Of a stretch of 64,000 nucleotides of DNA, positions 1-7,641 are shown piece by piece. The position numbers were made by a program, and so were the translations under genes. The stretch lies in the NCBI GenBank assembly GCA_015207365.1, contig JADEXA010000004.1:62001-126000 (forward strand), given 5' to 3'. The stretch comes from Vacuolonema iberomarrocanum LEGE 07170 (GTDB lineage: Bacteria; Cyanobacteriota; Cyanobacteriia; Elainellales; Elainellaceae). Numbering within the stretch: position 1 is the first letter of the stretch; every line of letters starts with the position of its first letter. The notes beneath the pieces are model-generated. The model was not told the origin of the DNA. It ran no database searches and saw nothing but the letters and a program-made list of their open reading frames with translations.

Positions 1-136
1 CAAAAAATCATCCTTGGCTTCTGAAACCCCCAAAACTTTTTCAGACCGGAAGGTTGTTGATTGAAACCGCGAGTCATGCAGGAAGCACCCCCCTCCGCTA
101 CACTCAAAATCAGAGACCTCCGTCATTCAAACTCTT

Positions 137-460
137 ATGCTAGATATGCTGAACCGCTGGCTCAAGCGTGATCCCGAGCAGAATAAAGCGACAGTAGAAA
201 TTTACACCTGGCAGACCTGTCCCTATTGCATCCGCGCCAAGTTGTTGCTGCGGTGGAAGGGCGTAGGCTTTACCGAGTACAAAATCGATGGCGACGGTGG
301 AGCACGGGTGCGGATGGCAGAACGAGCCGGAGGCAAGCGGAGTGTGCCGCAAATTTTCATCAACAATGAACATGTGGGGGGATGCGACGAGCTGTATACA
401 CTCGATCGGCAGGGCGCACTCGATCCTCTATTGCAGCAATCTGCCGCAGAAATGGGCTAG
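137..460 (+). CDS. grxC: Glutaredoxin 3-type dithiol glutaredoxin
   Basis: A 107-residue protein with the thioredoxin-like glutaredoxin fold. It reduces disulfides and glutathione mixed disulfides in the cytoplasm using glutathione. The active site CPYC is at residues 28-31, the cis-proline lies in RSVPQIFI, and the GGCDEL glutathione-binding segment follows. There is a short N-terminal extension of about 18 residues before the first beta strand; no signal peptide is apparent. The gene is followed 138 bp downstream by tadA on the same strand. The family assignment is secure; the start is the first ATG of the open frame and could be slightly later (Met4). Confidence 0.93.
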   Translation: MLDMLNRWLKRDPEQNKATVEIYTWQTCPYCIRAKLLLRWKGVGFTEYKIDGDGGARVRMAERAGGKRSVPQIFINNEHVGGCDELYTLDRQGALDPLLQQSAAEMG

Positions 461-598
461 TTCCATTTTTATGAAAACTAAAACCAGAATATTTCTCGAA
501 TCTCTGGCACGACAAGGGGTTCAACCAATCCTCCATAGCAGGTTTCTAGAGAATTGGGACAAAGGCGACGTTGCAGGACGACGGGAGAGGCTTTGCCA

Positions 599-1090
599 AT
601 GAGCACCAACCCGTTTGCTGAGTATGCTATCCACCAGCGCTGGATGGAACAGGCGATCGCCCTTGCCCAACAGGCAGGCAATGCAGGGGATGTTCCAGTG
701 GGTGCTGTCATCGTGGATAGAACAGGATCGGTGGTTGCAACGGGGGAAAATCGGCGGGAGCGAGACGGTGACCCAACCGCCCATGCAGAGATTCTGGCTT
801 TGCGCGCAGCGGGGCGATCGCGCCATTCCTGGCATCTGGAAGACTGCACCCTCTATGTCACCCTAGAGCCCTGCCCCATGTGTACAGGCGCGATTTTGCT
901 GGCGCGGTTGGGGTTGCTGGTATATGGCGCAGATGACCCAAAGGCGGGAACCATTCGTACGGTTTTTAATCTGCCAGATAGCCCCTGTTCAAATCATCGA
1001 CTCTCGGTTCTGCCAGGGATTTTAGAGATCCCATGCCGGGAGCAGTTGCAGCAGTGGTTTGCCCAACGGCGATCGCGATCACCCAATTAA
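599..1090 (+). CDS. tadA: tRNA-specific adenosine-34 deaminase
   Basis: A 163-residue zinc deaminase that converts A34 of tRNA-Arg(ACG) to inosine, allowing it to read three codons. The zinc site is visible: HAE at residues 62-64 (ligand His and catalytic Glu) and PCPMC at 91-95 (two Cys ligands). The open frame extends upstream to 554, but the ATG at 599 is preferred: it has a GGGAGAGG purine tract just upstream, and homologues begin near this point. Length is typical. The gene ends in a HIP1-rich stretch and is followed by a long intergenic region with a palindromic element. Confidence 0.93.
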   Translation: MSTNPFAEYAIHQRWMEQAIALAQQAGNAGDVPVGAVIVDRTGSVVATGENRRERDGDPTAHAEILALRAAGRSRHSWHLEDCTLYVTLEPCPMCTGAILLARLGLLVYGADDPKAGTIRTVFNLPDSPCSNHRLSVLPGILEIPCREQLQQWFAQRRSRSPN

Positions 1091-1686
1091 CCTGTCATTT
1101 CAGACTGCCCAGACTGCTCAGACTGCTCAGACTGCGCCTCACTAAACCTATTCACCCAGCATCATTGCCCCAAGACATTTAGGCGAAGGCGTTGAACCTG
1201 GAATGACAAGATAAAAGGTTACGAAAACCAGAACCAAATATTGTTGAAAACCCTTGTGGTGCAAAGCTTTCAAAAAGCTATGGGGAATAAGTCGGTAGGT
1301 GCAATTAAACCTAAAATCCTAAAAACCTGCACCGCCCGCAGCGCGGGCGGTGCAGGTTTTTAGGATTTGGTTTTTCATTATGCCGAACTACTTAGATGTC
1401 AGCAAACAGGCATAAAGCCTTCATAGACTTGAGCATTTCAAATACAAACCATCATCTATTCAAAAGAGAAAGTTTAGCGAGTATAAGAAAATCTTTCTAA
1501 CAGCTTCTTCTTGATGGACAGGATATGAAACTGTCAAACCTTGTCGCAAAGCAATATCAGCAAACGAGTCAAAGTAAAAGCTACTCTACAGCGGAAGTTA
1601 AACCAAAGTAGAGAGGTAAGGAGCGAATAGGGATGTTAACCTCAATCGGGACGGCAATAGAACTGTCCTCTCGTATTTAGAACCCT
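1091..1686. other. Intergenic region with short direct repeats and one palindromic element
   Basis: There is no convincing gene here. Just after tadA the 10-11 base unit CAGACTGCT/C is repeated about four times (roughly 1100-1135). A MITE-like palindrome occupies 1288-1394 (listed separately). The remaining ~290 bp before the acyltransferase is lower in GC and holds no recognised RNA motif. Confidence 0.5.
1288..1394. repeat. MITE-like palindromic element, family H copy 1
   Basis: A nearly perfect hairpin with 26-bp arms at 1314-1339 and 1343-1368 and loop AGC. It lies inside a 107-bp element whose ends (TAAGTCGGTAG and CTACTTA) form a loose terminal inverted repeat. A second copy with the same flanks (AATTAAACC on one side, TGCCGA-CTACTTA on the other) but a different arm sequence is at 61113-61209, so the element is mobile or was once mobile. 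It encodes no protein. Confidence 0.75.
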
Positions 1687-2511
1687 GTGAGCCCACGCAT
1701 TATGCTGTGGGAGCACATCAGTCCAGGGTCTCTACTTGACCTAATTTTTTTATCTATGTTGTCCATGCCTGAGACCGCACTCGCTAACACTCCAACCGAT
1801 CAATGCATCGATAGTCGCGTTTCTCCCTGGTTGTCGGCGATCGCCTATCCTCTTGGCAGCAATCTTCTACTGCCGAGCTTTTTTGGCAACATCGAAGTCC
1901 ATGGACGATCCAACCTTCCAACGTCGGGGCCAGTCATTCTGGCACCTGTGCATCGCTCGCGCTGGGATGCCTTGATTGTTCCCCATGTCACAGGGCCACG
2001 GGCTACGGGGCGCTACCTCCGCTTTATGGTCACTGCGGACGAGGTAAAAGGGCTCCAGGGCTGGTTCATCCGGCGGCTGGGTGGCTTTCCCATTAATCCT
2101 AGACGCCCGGGTATCGCCAGCTTTCGGTATAGCATGGAGCTACTGCGCCAGGGGGAAATGATGGTGATCTTTCCCGAAGGCGGTATCTTTCGCGATGCCC
2201 AGGTACATCCTCTCAAATCAGGGCTGGCACGGCTTGCGATTCAGGCAGAGCAAGGACATCCAAATTTGGGCGTCAAGATTGTACCAATCTATCTTTGCTA
2301 TAGTCGGGCGCTACCTGTCTGGGGAAGCAAGGTGCAGGTGAGCATTGGTGCTCCCTTAAGCGTCGATCGCTATATCACCGGTTCCCCCAAGCAAGATGCC
2401 CGGAAGCTAACCACAGATTTACATCACCATCTCGCACAATTGGGTGAACAAGTTCAGCCGGATGAGGAGATCTGGAAGAGTTCTCACGCAGAAGAAGTCG
2501 CTCAGCTCTAA
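1687..2511 (+). CDS. plsC: 1-acyl-sn-glycerol-3-phosphate acyltransferase (PlsC family)
   Basis: A membrane-associated acyltransferase that would add the second acyl chain in phosphatidic acid synthesis. The family motifs are present: the catalytic HRSRWD block (HX4D), a downstream NPRRPG-type segment, and FPEGG in the substrate-binding block. The open frame starts with GTG at 1687, but ATG codons at 1702, 1756 and 1765 are alternatives; none has a strong ribosome-binding site, and the first ~30 residues have little family character, so the true start is uncertain. Substrate could also be another lyso-lipid. No operon partner; the downstream region is convergent with a minus-strand signalling operon. 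Confidence 0.85.
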   Translation: MSPRIMLWEHISPGSLLDLIFLSMLSMPETALANTPTDQCIDSRVSPWLSAIAYPLGSNLLLPSFFGNIEVHGRSNLPTSGPVILAPVHRSRWDALIVPHVTGPRATGRYLRFMVTADEVKGLQGWFIRRLGGFPINPRRPGIASFRYSMELLRQGEMMVIFPEGGIFRDAQVHPLKSGLARLAIQAEQGHPNLGVKIVPIYLCYSRALPVWGSKVQVSIGAPLSVDRYITGSPKQDARKLTTDLHHHLAQLGEQVQPDEEIWKSSHAEEVAQL

Positions 2512-2666
2512 GCTCAGTTATCGAGTGTCTGAGTTCTCCACCGTCGTTCATGACACAAGATCTTACCTGTACTCTTTTGCCCTAAGTACAGGACAAAAAA
2601 CCGAACCTCAGAGACAACCCTTGATTTTGTCCTGTACTCAGCCTTTTGCCTACCAATCCTTCCTTT

Positions 2667-2695
2667 GGATGGTACGAGCTGCACTCGTACCATCC
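2667..2695. repeat. Perfect 12-bp hairpin
   Basis: GGATGGTACGAG at 2667-2678 is followed after CTGCA by its exact reverse complement at 2684-2695. Nothing resembling a U tract follows on either strand, so it is more likely a repeat remnant than an intrinsic terminator. Confidence 0.6.
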
Positions 2696-2989
2696 ATATC
2701 CCAAAAGATAAAAATTGCGAGCAATCTGTTGATAGCTTGAAGTGGTTTCTGTGTGCGATGTGCGCAAGTACAAATGCTTTCAACCGCGCTCTAATCACAA
2801 GCATTCTATCGGAATCAACTCAGATTTTATATGAGCTGGGCAATGCTCATCCTGGTGGTGTGTCCAAGCAAATTTGGCGAGCCACGCAATGATTTGAAGC
2901 CAGATCCATAGGGTGAGAATGACTCACTACAAGTACTCTACATGAGCTGTGAAGAGTCTCTCAAATAAATTCTCGATGGGCTGTTCCTA

Positions 2990-3092
2990 ATACCGAATCC
3001 GATCAAAGAACCCAGCTATCGTTTGCACCCGCTGCATTACAGCGGGTGCAAACGATAGCTGGGTTTTAAGGCTATTGAACCAGATTTGATTT
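2990..3092 (-). repeat. Palindromic element family A, copy 1 (degenerate ends)
   Basis: In reverse orientation relative to the other copies. The 24-bp hairpin arms are perfect (3011-3034 and 3040-3063), but the outer terminal repeats have accumulated several substitutions (for example CGGATTCGGTAT in place of CCGGATTTGATA). It lies between two convergent genes. This is probably the oldest copy of the family in this window. Confidence 0.8.
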
Positions 3093-3185
3093 GAGCCTAC
3101 ACAAACAAGAATGAGCCAGTTTTTGAGACTCCCATGGCGGGGGATTTCAAAAACTATTTTGGGTGAATTGCATAGCACATTGATT

Positions 3186-3605
3186 TTACTCAGCAGACAA
3201 AGTGGTTTCTAGTATTAGGCAATTTTGCCCACCCATTTGCAGACGATATTCCACTTTGTCCATCAATCGATTGAGAATGAGCCAACCATAGCCACCATCC
3301 TGAAAATCTTCAGGGGAGGGAGCCAAGTAAGTTTCAAGGTCGTAGCCATCGCCACGATCCCACACCTCCAGGCGTACTGTGCCATCGCTCCATTCCAGCC
3401 GCATGATGACGGGCACTTGAGGCTGATCGCGATGGGCATGGCGCACCACGTTTGAATAGGCCTCGACCAATGCCAACCGTAACCGTCCCGACTGTTTTTG
3501 CCAATCTGCAGTGTCACCAAACTCTATACCCAGAGCACCGAGTAACCAGTTTTCGACAACAGTAAGAAATTGCAGATCACTAGGAATTTGAAGTTCTGTT
3601 CTCAT
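3186..3605 (-). CDS. RsbW/SpoIIAB-type anti-sigma serine kinase (HATPase)
   Basis: A 139-residue GHKL ATPase of the anti-sigma-factor class. The N box carries Glu48 and Asn52 followed by an Arg-His-Ala-His segment, the G1 box is DRGDGYD at about 83-89, and a GGYGWLIL G2 segment follows. Such proteins phosphorylate an anti-anti-sigma STAS protein or bind a sigma factor. It starts 2 bp after the stop of the upstream REC-GAF-PP2C phosphatase, so the two are almost certainly co-transcribed and act in one partner-switching pathway. The STAS partner is not in this window. Confidence 0.87.
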   Translation of the reverse strand: MRTELQIPSDLQFLTVVENWLLGALGIEFGDTADWQKQSGRLRLALVEAYSNVVRHAHRDQPQVPVIMRLEWSDGTVRLEVWDRGDGYDLETYLAPSPEDFQDGGYGWLILNRLMDKVEYRLQMGGQNCLILETTLSAE

Positions 3606-3607
3606 GG

Positions 3608-5347
3608 TCAGAGAACCTCCAGGGAGAGAATGGTTTGGTCATCTTCTTGGATTGAGCTATGGGATTGGATATAGTGCAAAACTTGAGACAAATCGAGGGA
3701 ATGTTTGCGCTGATGGGCGCACAGCAGTTTCCAAAAACCGCTGGCTTGTAGCATCTCTCCCTGAAAAGCAGGGGAAGAGTTTAGCGTGGCTTCGGTCACA
3801 CCATCGCTCGCCAGCATCACCACCGAACCGGGTTCGAGAACGAGTCGATTATCGGAGGGAGCTGTCTGATTGGCCGCTTTCCAAATCGGCAAAATTCCTA
3901 GCGGAACACCTCGCGTTTCGAGATAAGTGGGGTCAGCGATCGCCCCATCATTCTTCCCCCGTGCTTGGTTGTTCCAAACAAAGGGATAAACATGGCCGGC
4001 ATTGGCATAGACCAATTCTCGCGTTTGAGGGGTATAACGTGCCAGCGCTAGCGTAATGAAGCAGTTGCTGCTCACCAGATCTTCCATCAAACTGCTATTC
4101 AGATTTTGCATCACTTGATTGGGATCTGGAGGGCTGTCTTGAGACAATTCCCGTCGTAGGACAGAAATAGCACTTGCCATGAAGAGGGCAGCTGGAACCC
4201 CTTTCCCCGATACATCACCGACACCGATCCAGACATCTCCGCGAGGATGCACATAGACCTCAAAGAAATCGCCCCCTACAGCCCGTGCAGGACGGCAACA
4301 GGCTTGAATGCGAGCATGCTCCAACAGAGGCAATTCTTGTCGCAACAAGTTGCTCTGAATTTGGCGAGCCACGGCTAGCTCTGCCTGCATTTGCTCCGTC
4401 TGCTTTTGGATGCGCTGGTAAAGCCCTGCCTGAGACATCGCCAGGGCAGCCTGTCCAGCAACGGCTTCGAGCAAGTCTTGATCGCTCTCCGACCAAGGCG
4501 ATCGCCCCGTCTGCCGATAGAGCACCAACAACGCTAACGTCTTTTTCTGGGAGGTCAGCGGCAATACTAATCGGGTGTAGGGAATCGTTTTATCTGCAAC
4601 ATGCTGGATGGGTTTGCCACCCTCATCTACGGCTAACCCTTCCCCTGTCCGGTCAATTTTTTCTGAGTCCTGTTCTACATCAGGGGAGAAGAAGGCATAT
4701 TGGCTAGGCATAACCTGAACCTCAGCAGCTCCCTCACTGGCATCCAAGTTTTCAGCCAGATTCAACCGCTCTACCGGATGTAGCAGGCAGGCATCAGCTT
4801 CAAACGTCTGCCCAACCGTCGCAACAATGGTTTGCAACATGCTGTTGTAATCCAGCGACTCTCGAATCGCCGTCATCACCTCATTAAAGATGGACTCGCG
4901 TCGCAGCGACTGGTTGAGGGTTTCTGTTCGATTTTTGACCAGTCGATAGGTTTCGGATGCCTGCTGCACCACCTGGCGCAGTTCTTCTGGCTGCCAGGGT
5001 TTGGTGACATATTTGAAGACCTTCCCGCTGTTGATGGCATCCACCAAATCTTCCACATCGGTATAGCCGGTCAACAGTACTCGAATGGTGTCGGGAAACT
5101 GCTCGGCGACTCGACTCAGCAGCTCGGTTCCGTTCATCTTCGGCATGCGTTGATCGGAGATGATAATCCCCATCTCGCCTTCAGCCTCAAGGACTTTGAG
5201 GGCAGCGATCGCACTCTCCGCTCGAAAAACTTGATATTCACGACGGAAGGTGCGATACAGCAAATCCAGGTTATCTGCCTCATCATCAACAACCATCAAG
5301 CGCAGTTTGCTGGTGCCTACCTCAGCCATGTCCGTCTCTACTTCCAT
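3608..5347 (-). CDS. Response regulator with GAF and PP2C (RsbU-like) phosphatase domains
   Basis: A 579-residue signalling protein. Residues ~15-130 are a receiver domain with acidic pocket Asp21-Asp22, phospho-acceptor Asp65 (IIISDQRMP), a conserved Thr and a late Lys (TKPW). A GAF-like sensor covers about 150-330, and residues ~345-575 form a SpoIIE/RsbU PP2C domain with metal-binding segments GGDFFE and GDVSGKG. It probably dephosphorylates a phosphorylated STAS protein when its receiver is phosphorylated by a histidine kinase. The frame is open back to 5413; the ATG at 5347 is preferred because it sits just before the domain and has an AGGA box upstream; ATG 5329 is also possible. It overlaps nothing and is followed after 2 bp by the anti-sigma kinase gene. 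Confidence 0.9.
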   Translation of the reverse strand: MEVETDMAEVGTSKLRLMVVDDEADNLDLLYRTFRREYQVFRAESAIAALKVLEAEGEMGIIISDQRMPKMNGTELLSRVAEQFPDTIRVLLTGYTDVEDLVDAINSGKVFKYVTKPWQPEELRQVVQQASETYRLVKNRTETLNQSLRRESIFNEVMTAIRESLDYNSMLQTIVATVGQTFEADACLLHPVERLNLAENLDASEGAAEVQVMPSQYAFFSPDVEQDSEKIDRTGEGLAVDEGGKPIQHVADKTIPYTRLVLPLTSQKKTLALLVLYRQTGRSPWSESDQDLLEAVAGQAALAMSQAGLYQRIQKQTEQMQAELAVARQIQSNLLRQELPLLEHARIQACCRPARAVGGDFFEVYVHPRGDVWIGVGDVSGKGVPAALFMASAISVLRRELSQDSPPDPNQVMQNLNSSLMEDLVSSNCFITLALARYTPQTRELVYANAGHVYPFVWNNQARGKNDGAIADPTYLETRGVPLGILPIWKAANQTAPSDNRLVLEPGSVVMLASDGVTEATLNSSPAFQGEMLQASGFWKLLCAHQRKHSLDLSQVLHYIQSHSSIQEDDQTILSLEVL

Positions 5348-6166
5348 GCATAGCGTATTCCTGAATGCCGTCTTGCAAGAACATCTGATGAACTCATCAC
5401 AAAGCGCCATCAAGTTGTCTTTACGACCTAGACAGGAAGCCTGACCCGACTCCTAGCTCCGTTTTCATCTCTGATACTGCAAAGGCGCCCAGGACACAAA
5501 AGCAACCAGTAGGGACAGTGCTACACCATAGCTCTGTTCTGTCCCGGCTATTGCCCTCGCATTAACGTACCCTGAAACGCACGTGAGATAACGGGCTTGG
5601 ACAGGAAGATAACTTAATGTTTCACGACAACTTTGTGAACTATCCCCTTGCCAGAGGTCGTGATCGCTTCTGGTTAAGGTGTGTGAGGCGATCGCTCCTT
5701 CAAAAGGATTTTCCTAGCATCTCCTACAGTTGTGAAGAGCAATTCCTCCCTTGGAGCGATATGAGTATTCGAACGTACGCCCCTTAGGAATCAGGCTCTA
5801 AGGCTGAATATCCGGAATATACCGATTAAAAATTTTTATGCTAACTAGAGAGAAAATTCAGGCATCTGAACACAGTAAAAAATATTAACGTCTTGAAAAT
5901 TTTCCAAACATTTCAAGCGATCGCCCCAAAGAGGTGGCAAACTCCCTTTAGGGATGCGTTGCATGCCGCTTCATGCGGACTGGATGCAGGCTGGGGTGGG
6001 GCGCGATCTGTCCGCTAGACCTGCTGAGGTCACAACTAACCCAGTCGCAACGTCTGTTCTGCCCAAAGCAACATGAAGTCTCGATTGCAGATCGACTTTC
6101 AAATCGACTTTCGATAGACTGCACCCACACCAATATTTACGTTTGAATAGTTGACGTTCATCGACC
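5348..6166. other. Divergent promoter region without a recognisable gene
   Basis: About 820 bp between the divergent phosphatase and aminotransferase genes. Both promoters must lie here, but I could not assign boxes with confidence. HIP1 sites occur (around 5690 and 5919), and the 5810-5930 stretch is AT rich. The small minus-strand frames at 5948-6168 have no family features. Confidence 0.4.
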
Positions 6167-7084
6167 ATGCATAATTTTCTGCCGATCGCCTATTTTGAGA
6201 ACCAGTTTGTTCCCTTTGCCGAGGCCAATATCTCCATTGCAACCCATGCACTGCACTACGGCACAGGAGCCTTTGGGGGATTGCGTGGACTGCCCGACCC
6301 GGCCAACCCGGAGCAAATTCTCCTTTTCCGGCTCGATCGCCATTGCCAACGGCTGAGCCACAGTGCTCGCTTCATGCACTTTGATCTACCCGCCGACAAA
6401 ATTCAGCAGGTCATCGTCGATTTCATCCAAAAGAACCAACCCTCCAAGCCTTTCTACATTCGCCCCTTTGTCTACACCTCGGATCTAGGCATTGCCCCCC
6501 GACTGCACAACGTTAAGAAGGATTTCTTTGTGTATGGTCTAGAACTGGGCGATTATCTCTCGCCAGATGGCGTTAGTTGCCGCATTAGCTCCTGGCATCG
6601 GCAAGAGGATCGTAGTCTCCCGCTGCGGGGCAAGATCAGCGGGGCTTACATCACCTCCTCCCTGGCGAAAACGGAAGCGGTGGACGCTGGGTTCGATGAA
6701 GCGATTTTGCTGAATGCCCAAGGGAAAGTGTGCGAAGCCTCTGGGATGAATATTTTTATGGTTCGCAATGGCACCCTGTATACCCCGTCGATGAACCAGG
6801 ACATTCTGGAAGGAATTACTCGCGATAGCATTCTCACCCTGGCACGGGAACTGGGCATTCCAACTGAGGAACGGGCGATCGACAAATCCGAGCTGTTCAT
6901 CGCCGATGAGCTATTCCTCAGTGGCACCGCCGCTCGCCTTACCCCCATCAGCCGCGTCGAGAACTACACCTTCTCGAAAGACCGCCCCATTTCCGAAAAG
7001 CTACGCGAAAAGCTCTCGGCCATCACCGAAAACCGCGACCCCGACCACAGCGACTGGGTCTTCAAGATTCCCCTGAAAGGTTAG
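6167..7084 (+). CDS. ilvE: Branched-chain amino acid aminotransferase (class IV PLP enzyme)
   Basis: A 305-residue fold-type IV aminotransferase for the last step of leucine, isoleucine and valine synthesis. Landmarks are the N-terminal THALHYGTGAFGGLR substrate segment (residues 26-40), the PLP lysine in RGKISGAYI (Lys156), the EASGMN cofactor-binding segment (about 190) and a C-terminal SGTAARLTPI phosphate-binding loop. Length is normal for the cyanobacterial form. The ATG at 6167 gives the usual N-terminus although no good Shine-Dalgarno is visible. It stands alone as a transcription unit. D-amino-acid or 4-amino-4-deoxychorismate enzymes share the fold, but the motifs fit IlvE best. Confidence 0.9.
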   Translation: MHNFLPIAYFENQFVPFAEANISIATHALHYGTGAFGGLRGLPDPANPEQILLFRLDRHCQRLSHSARFMHFDLPADKIQQVIVDFIQKNQPSKPFYIRPFVYTSDLGIAPRLHNVKKDFFVYGLELGDYLSPDGVSCRISSWHRQEDRSLPLRGKISGAYITSSLAKTEAVDAGFDEAILLNAQGKVCEASGMNIFMVRNGTLYTPSMNQDILEGITRDSILTLARELGIPTEERAIDKSELFIADELFLSGTAARLTPISRVENYTFSKDRPISEKLREKLSAITENRDPDHSDWVFKIPLKG

Positions 7085-7194
7085 GCAATCCTGCATATCT
7101 TCCTACTTCATGGTCTGTCGCTTCGTTTTGTATGCGGAGCGCTTGGTTGTGCTTAGCTAAAGTCCGATTGATTTAGTCAAATAGCATCCAGGGA

Positions 7195-7413
7195 TTAAAA
7201 ATTGTGACATTGGAGATCCAGCTCACCACTCGCCACCGCTTCTGCCAGCGGTGACTGTCGAAAAAAGCTTGAAAGCTTCTCTGGGAGAGAAGGTGAGGCG
7301 GGTTCTTCGAGACGCGTAAGGCTTTGAGCCAGCACTTGAATGATGTGCAGCTTCGCCTTTGGTGTCAAACTAAGGAGCTGCACTGCAAGTTCATCAAGGG
7401 TTTGAATGATCAT
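7195..7413 (-). CDS. Small protein resembling an antitoxin, no toxin partner
   Basis: A 72-residue acidic, helical protein with the segment RQSPLAEAVASGELDL near its C-terminus. From memory, similar SPLxxAxxSGELDL tails occur in small cyanobacterial antitoxins paired with PIN-domain toxins. The usual toxin gene is absent: downstream on the same strand is only the end of ilvE (opposite strand). The last residues (QCHNF) depart from the pattern I would expect, so the 3' end may be rearranged. This could be an orphan antitoxin, a remnant, or a chance frame; I would keep it as hypothetical. Confidence 0.45.
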   Translation of the reverse strand: MIIQTLDELAVQLLSLTPKAKLHIIQVLAQSLTRLEEPASPSLPEKLSSFFRQSPLAEAVASGELDLQCHNF

Positions 7414-7598
7414 GCGGGTGCTGCCTCCAAGTTGATTGGCTACACGGCTTGCGTTATTTCTCTATGCTATTCCAGCTTTGTTCTGCTTCTTTGGATTGGC
7501 GCATGACTTCCAACTTGAGCAATGGCGAACCTTAAAGGCCGAACACTTTCTGAATTAGAGGGGCGATCGTTTGCATTGCTTTTGGGAATGAAGAGCAA

Positions 7599-7631
7599 AG
7601 ATCTGCGACTTCTCGGAGAAGTCGCAGATCT
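7599..7631. terminator. Family F hairpin, probable terminator of the ABC-class ATPase gene
   Basis: Arms AGATCTGCGACTTCT (7599-7613) and its exact complement (7617-7631) with a CGG loop. On the minus strand it follows the 7642 stop by 10 bp and is followed by TTTGCTCTT, so it could terminate that gene. The same arm sequence recurs at 50493-50557. It resembles a dispersed cyanobacterial palindrome I know as AGATCCCCGACTTCTT with matching changes on both arms. Confidence 0.65.
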
Positions 7632-7641
7632 CACACCCGAA

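Larger units (their letters stand above)
2512..3185. other. Convergent intergenic region with three hairpins
   Basis: A 670-bp gap between two convergent gene ends. It holds a 14-bp inverted repeat (2585-2598 with 2625-2638), a perfect 12-bp hairpin with a 5-nt loop (2667-2695), and a family A palindromic element (2990-3092). No open frame looks real. The first two hairpins could act as terminators for plsC but lack a clear T tract. Confidence 0.55.
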
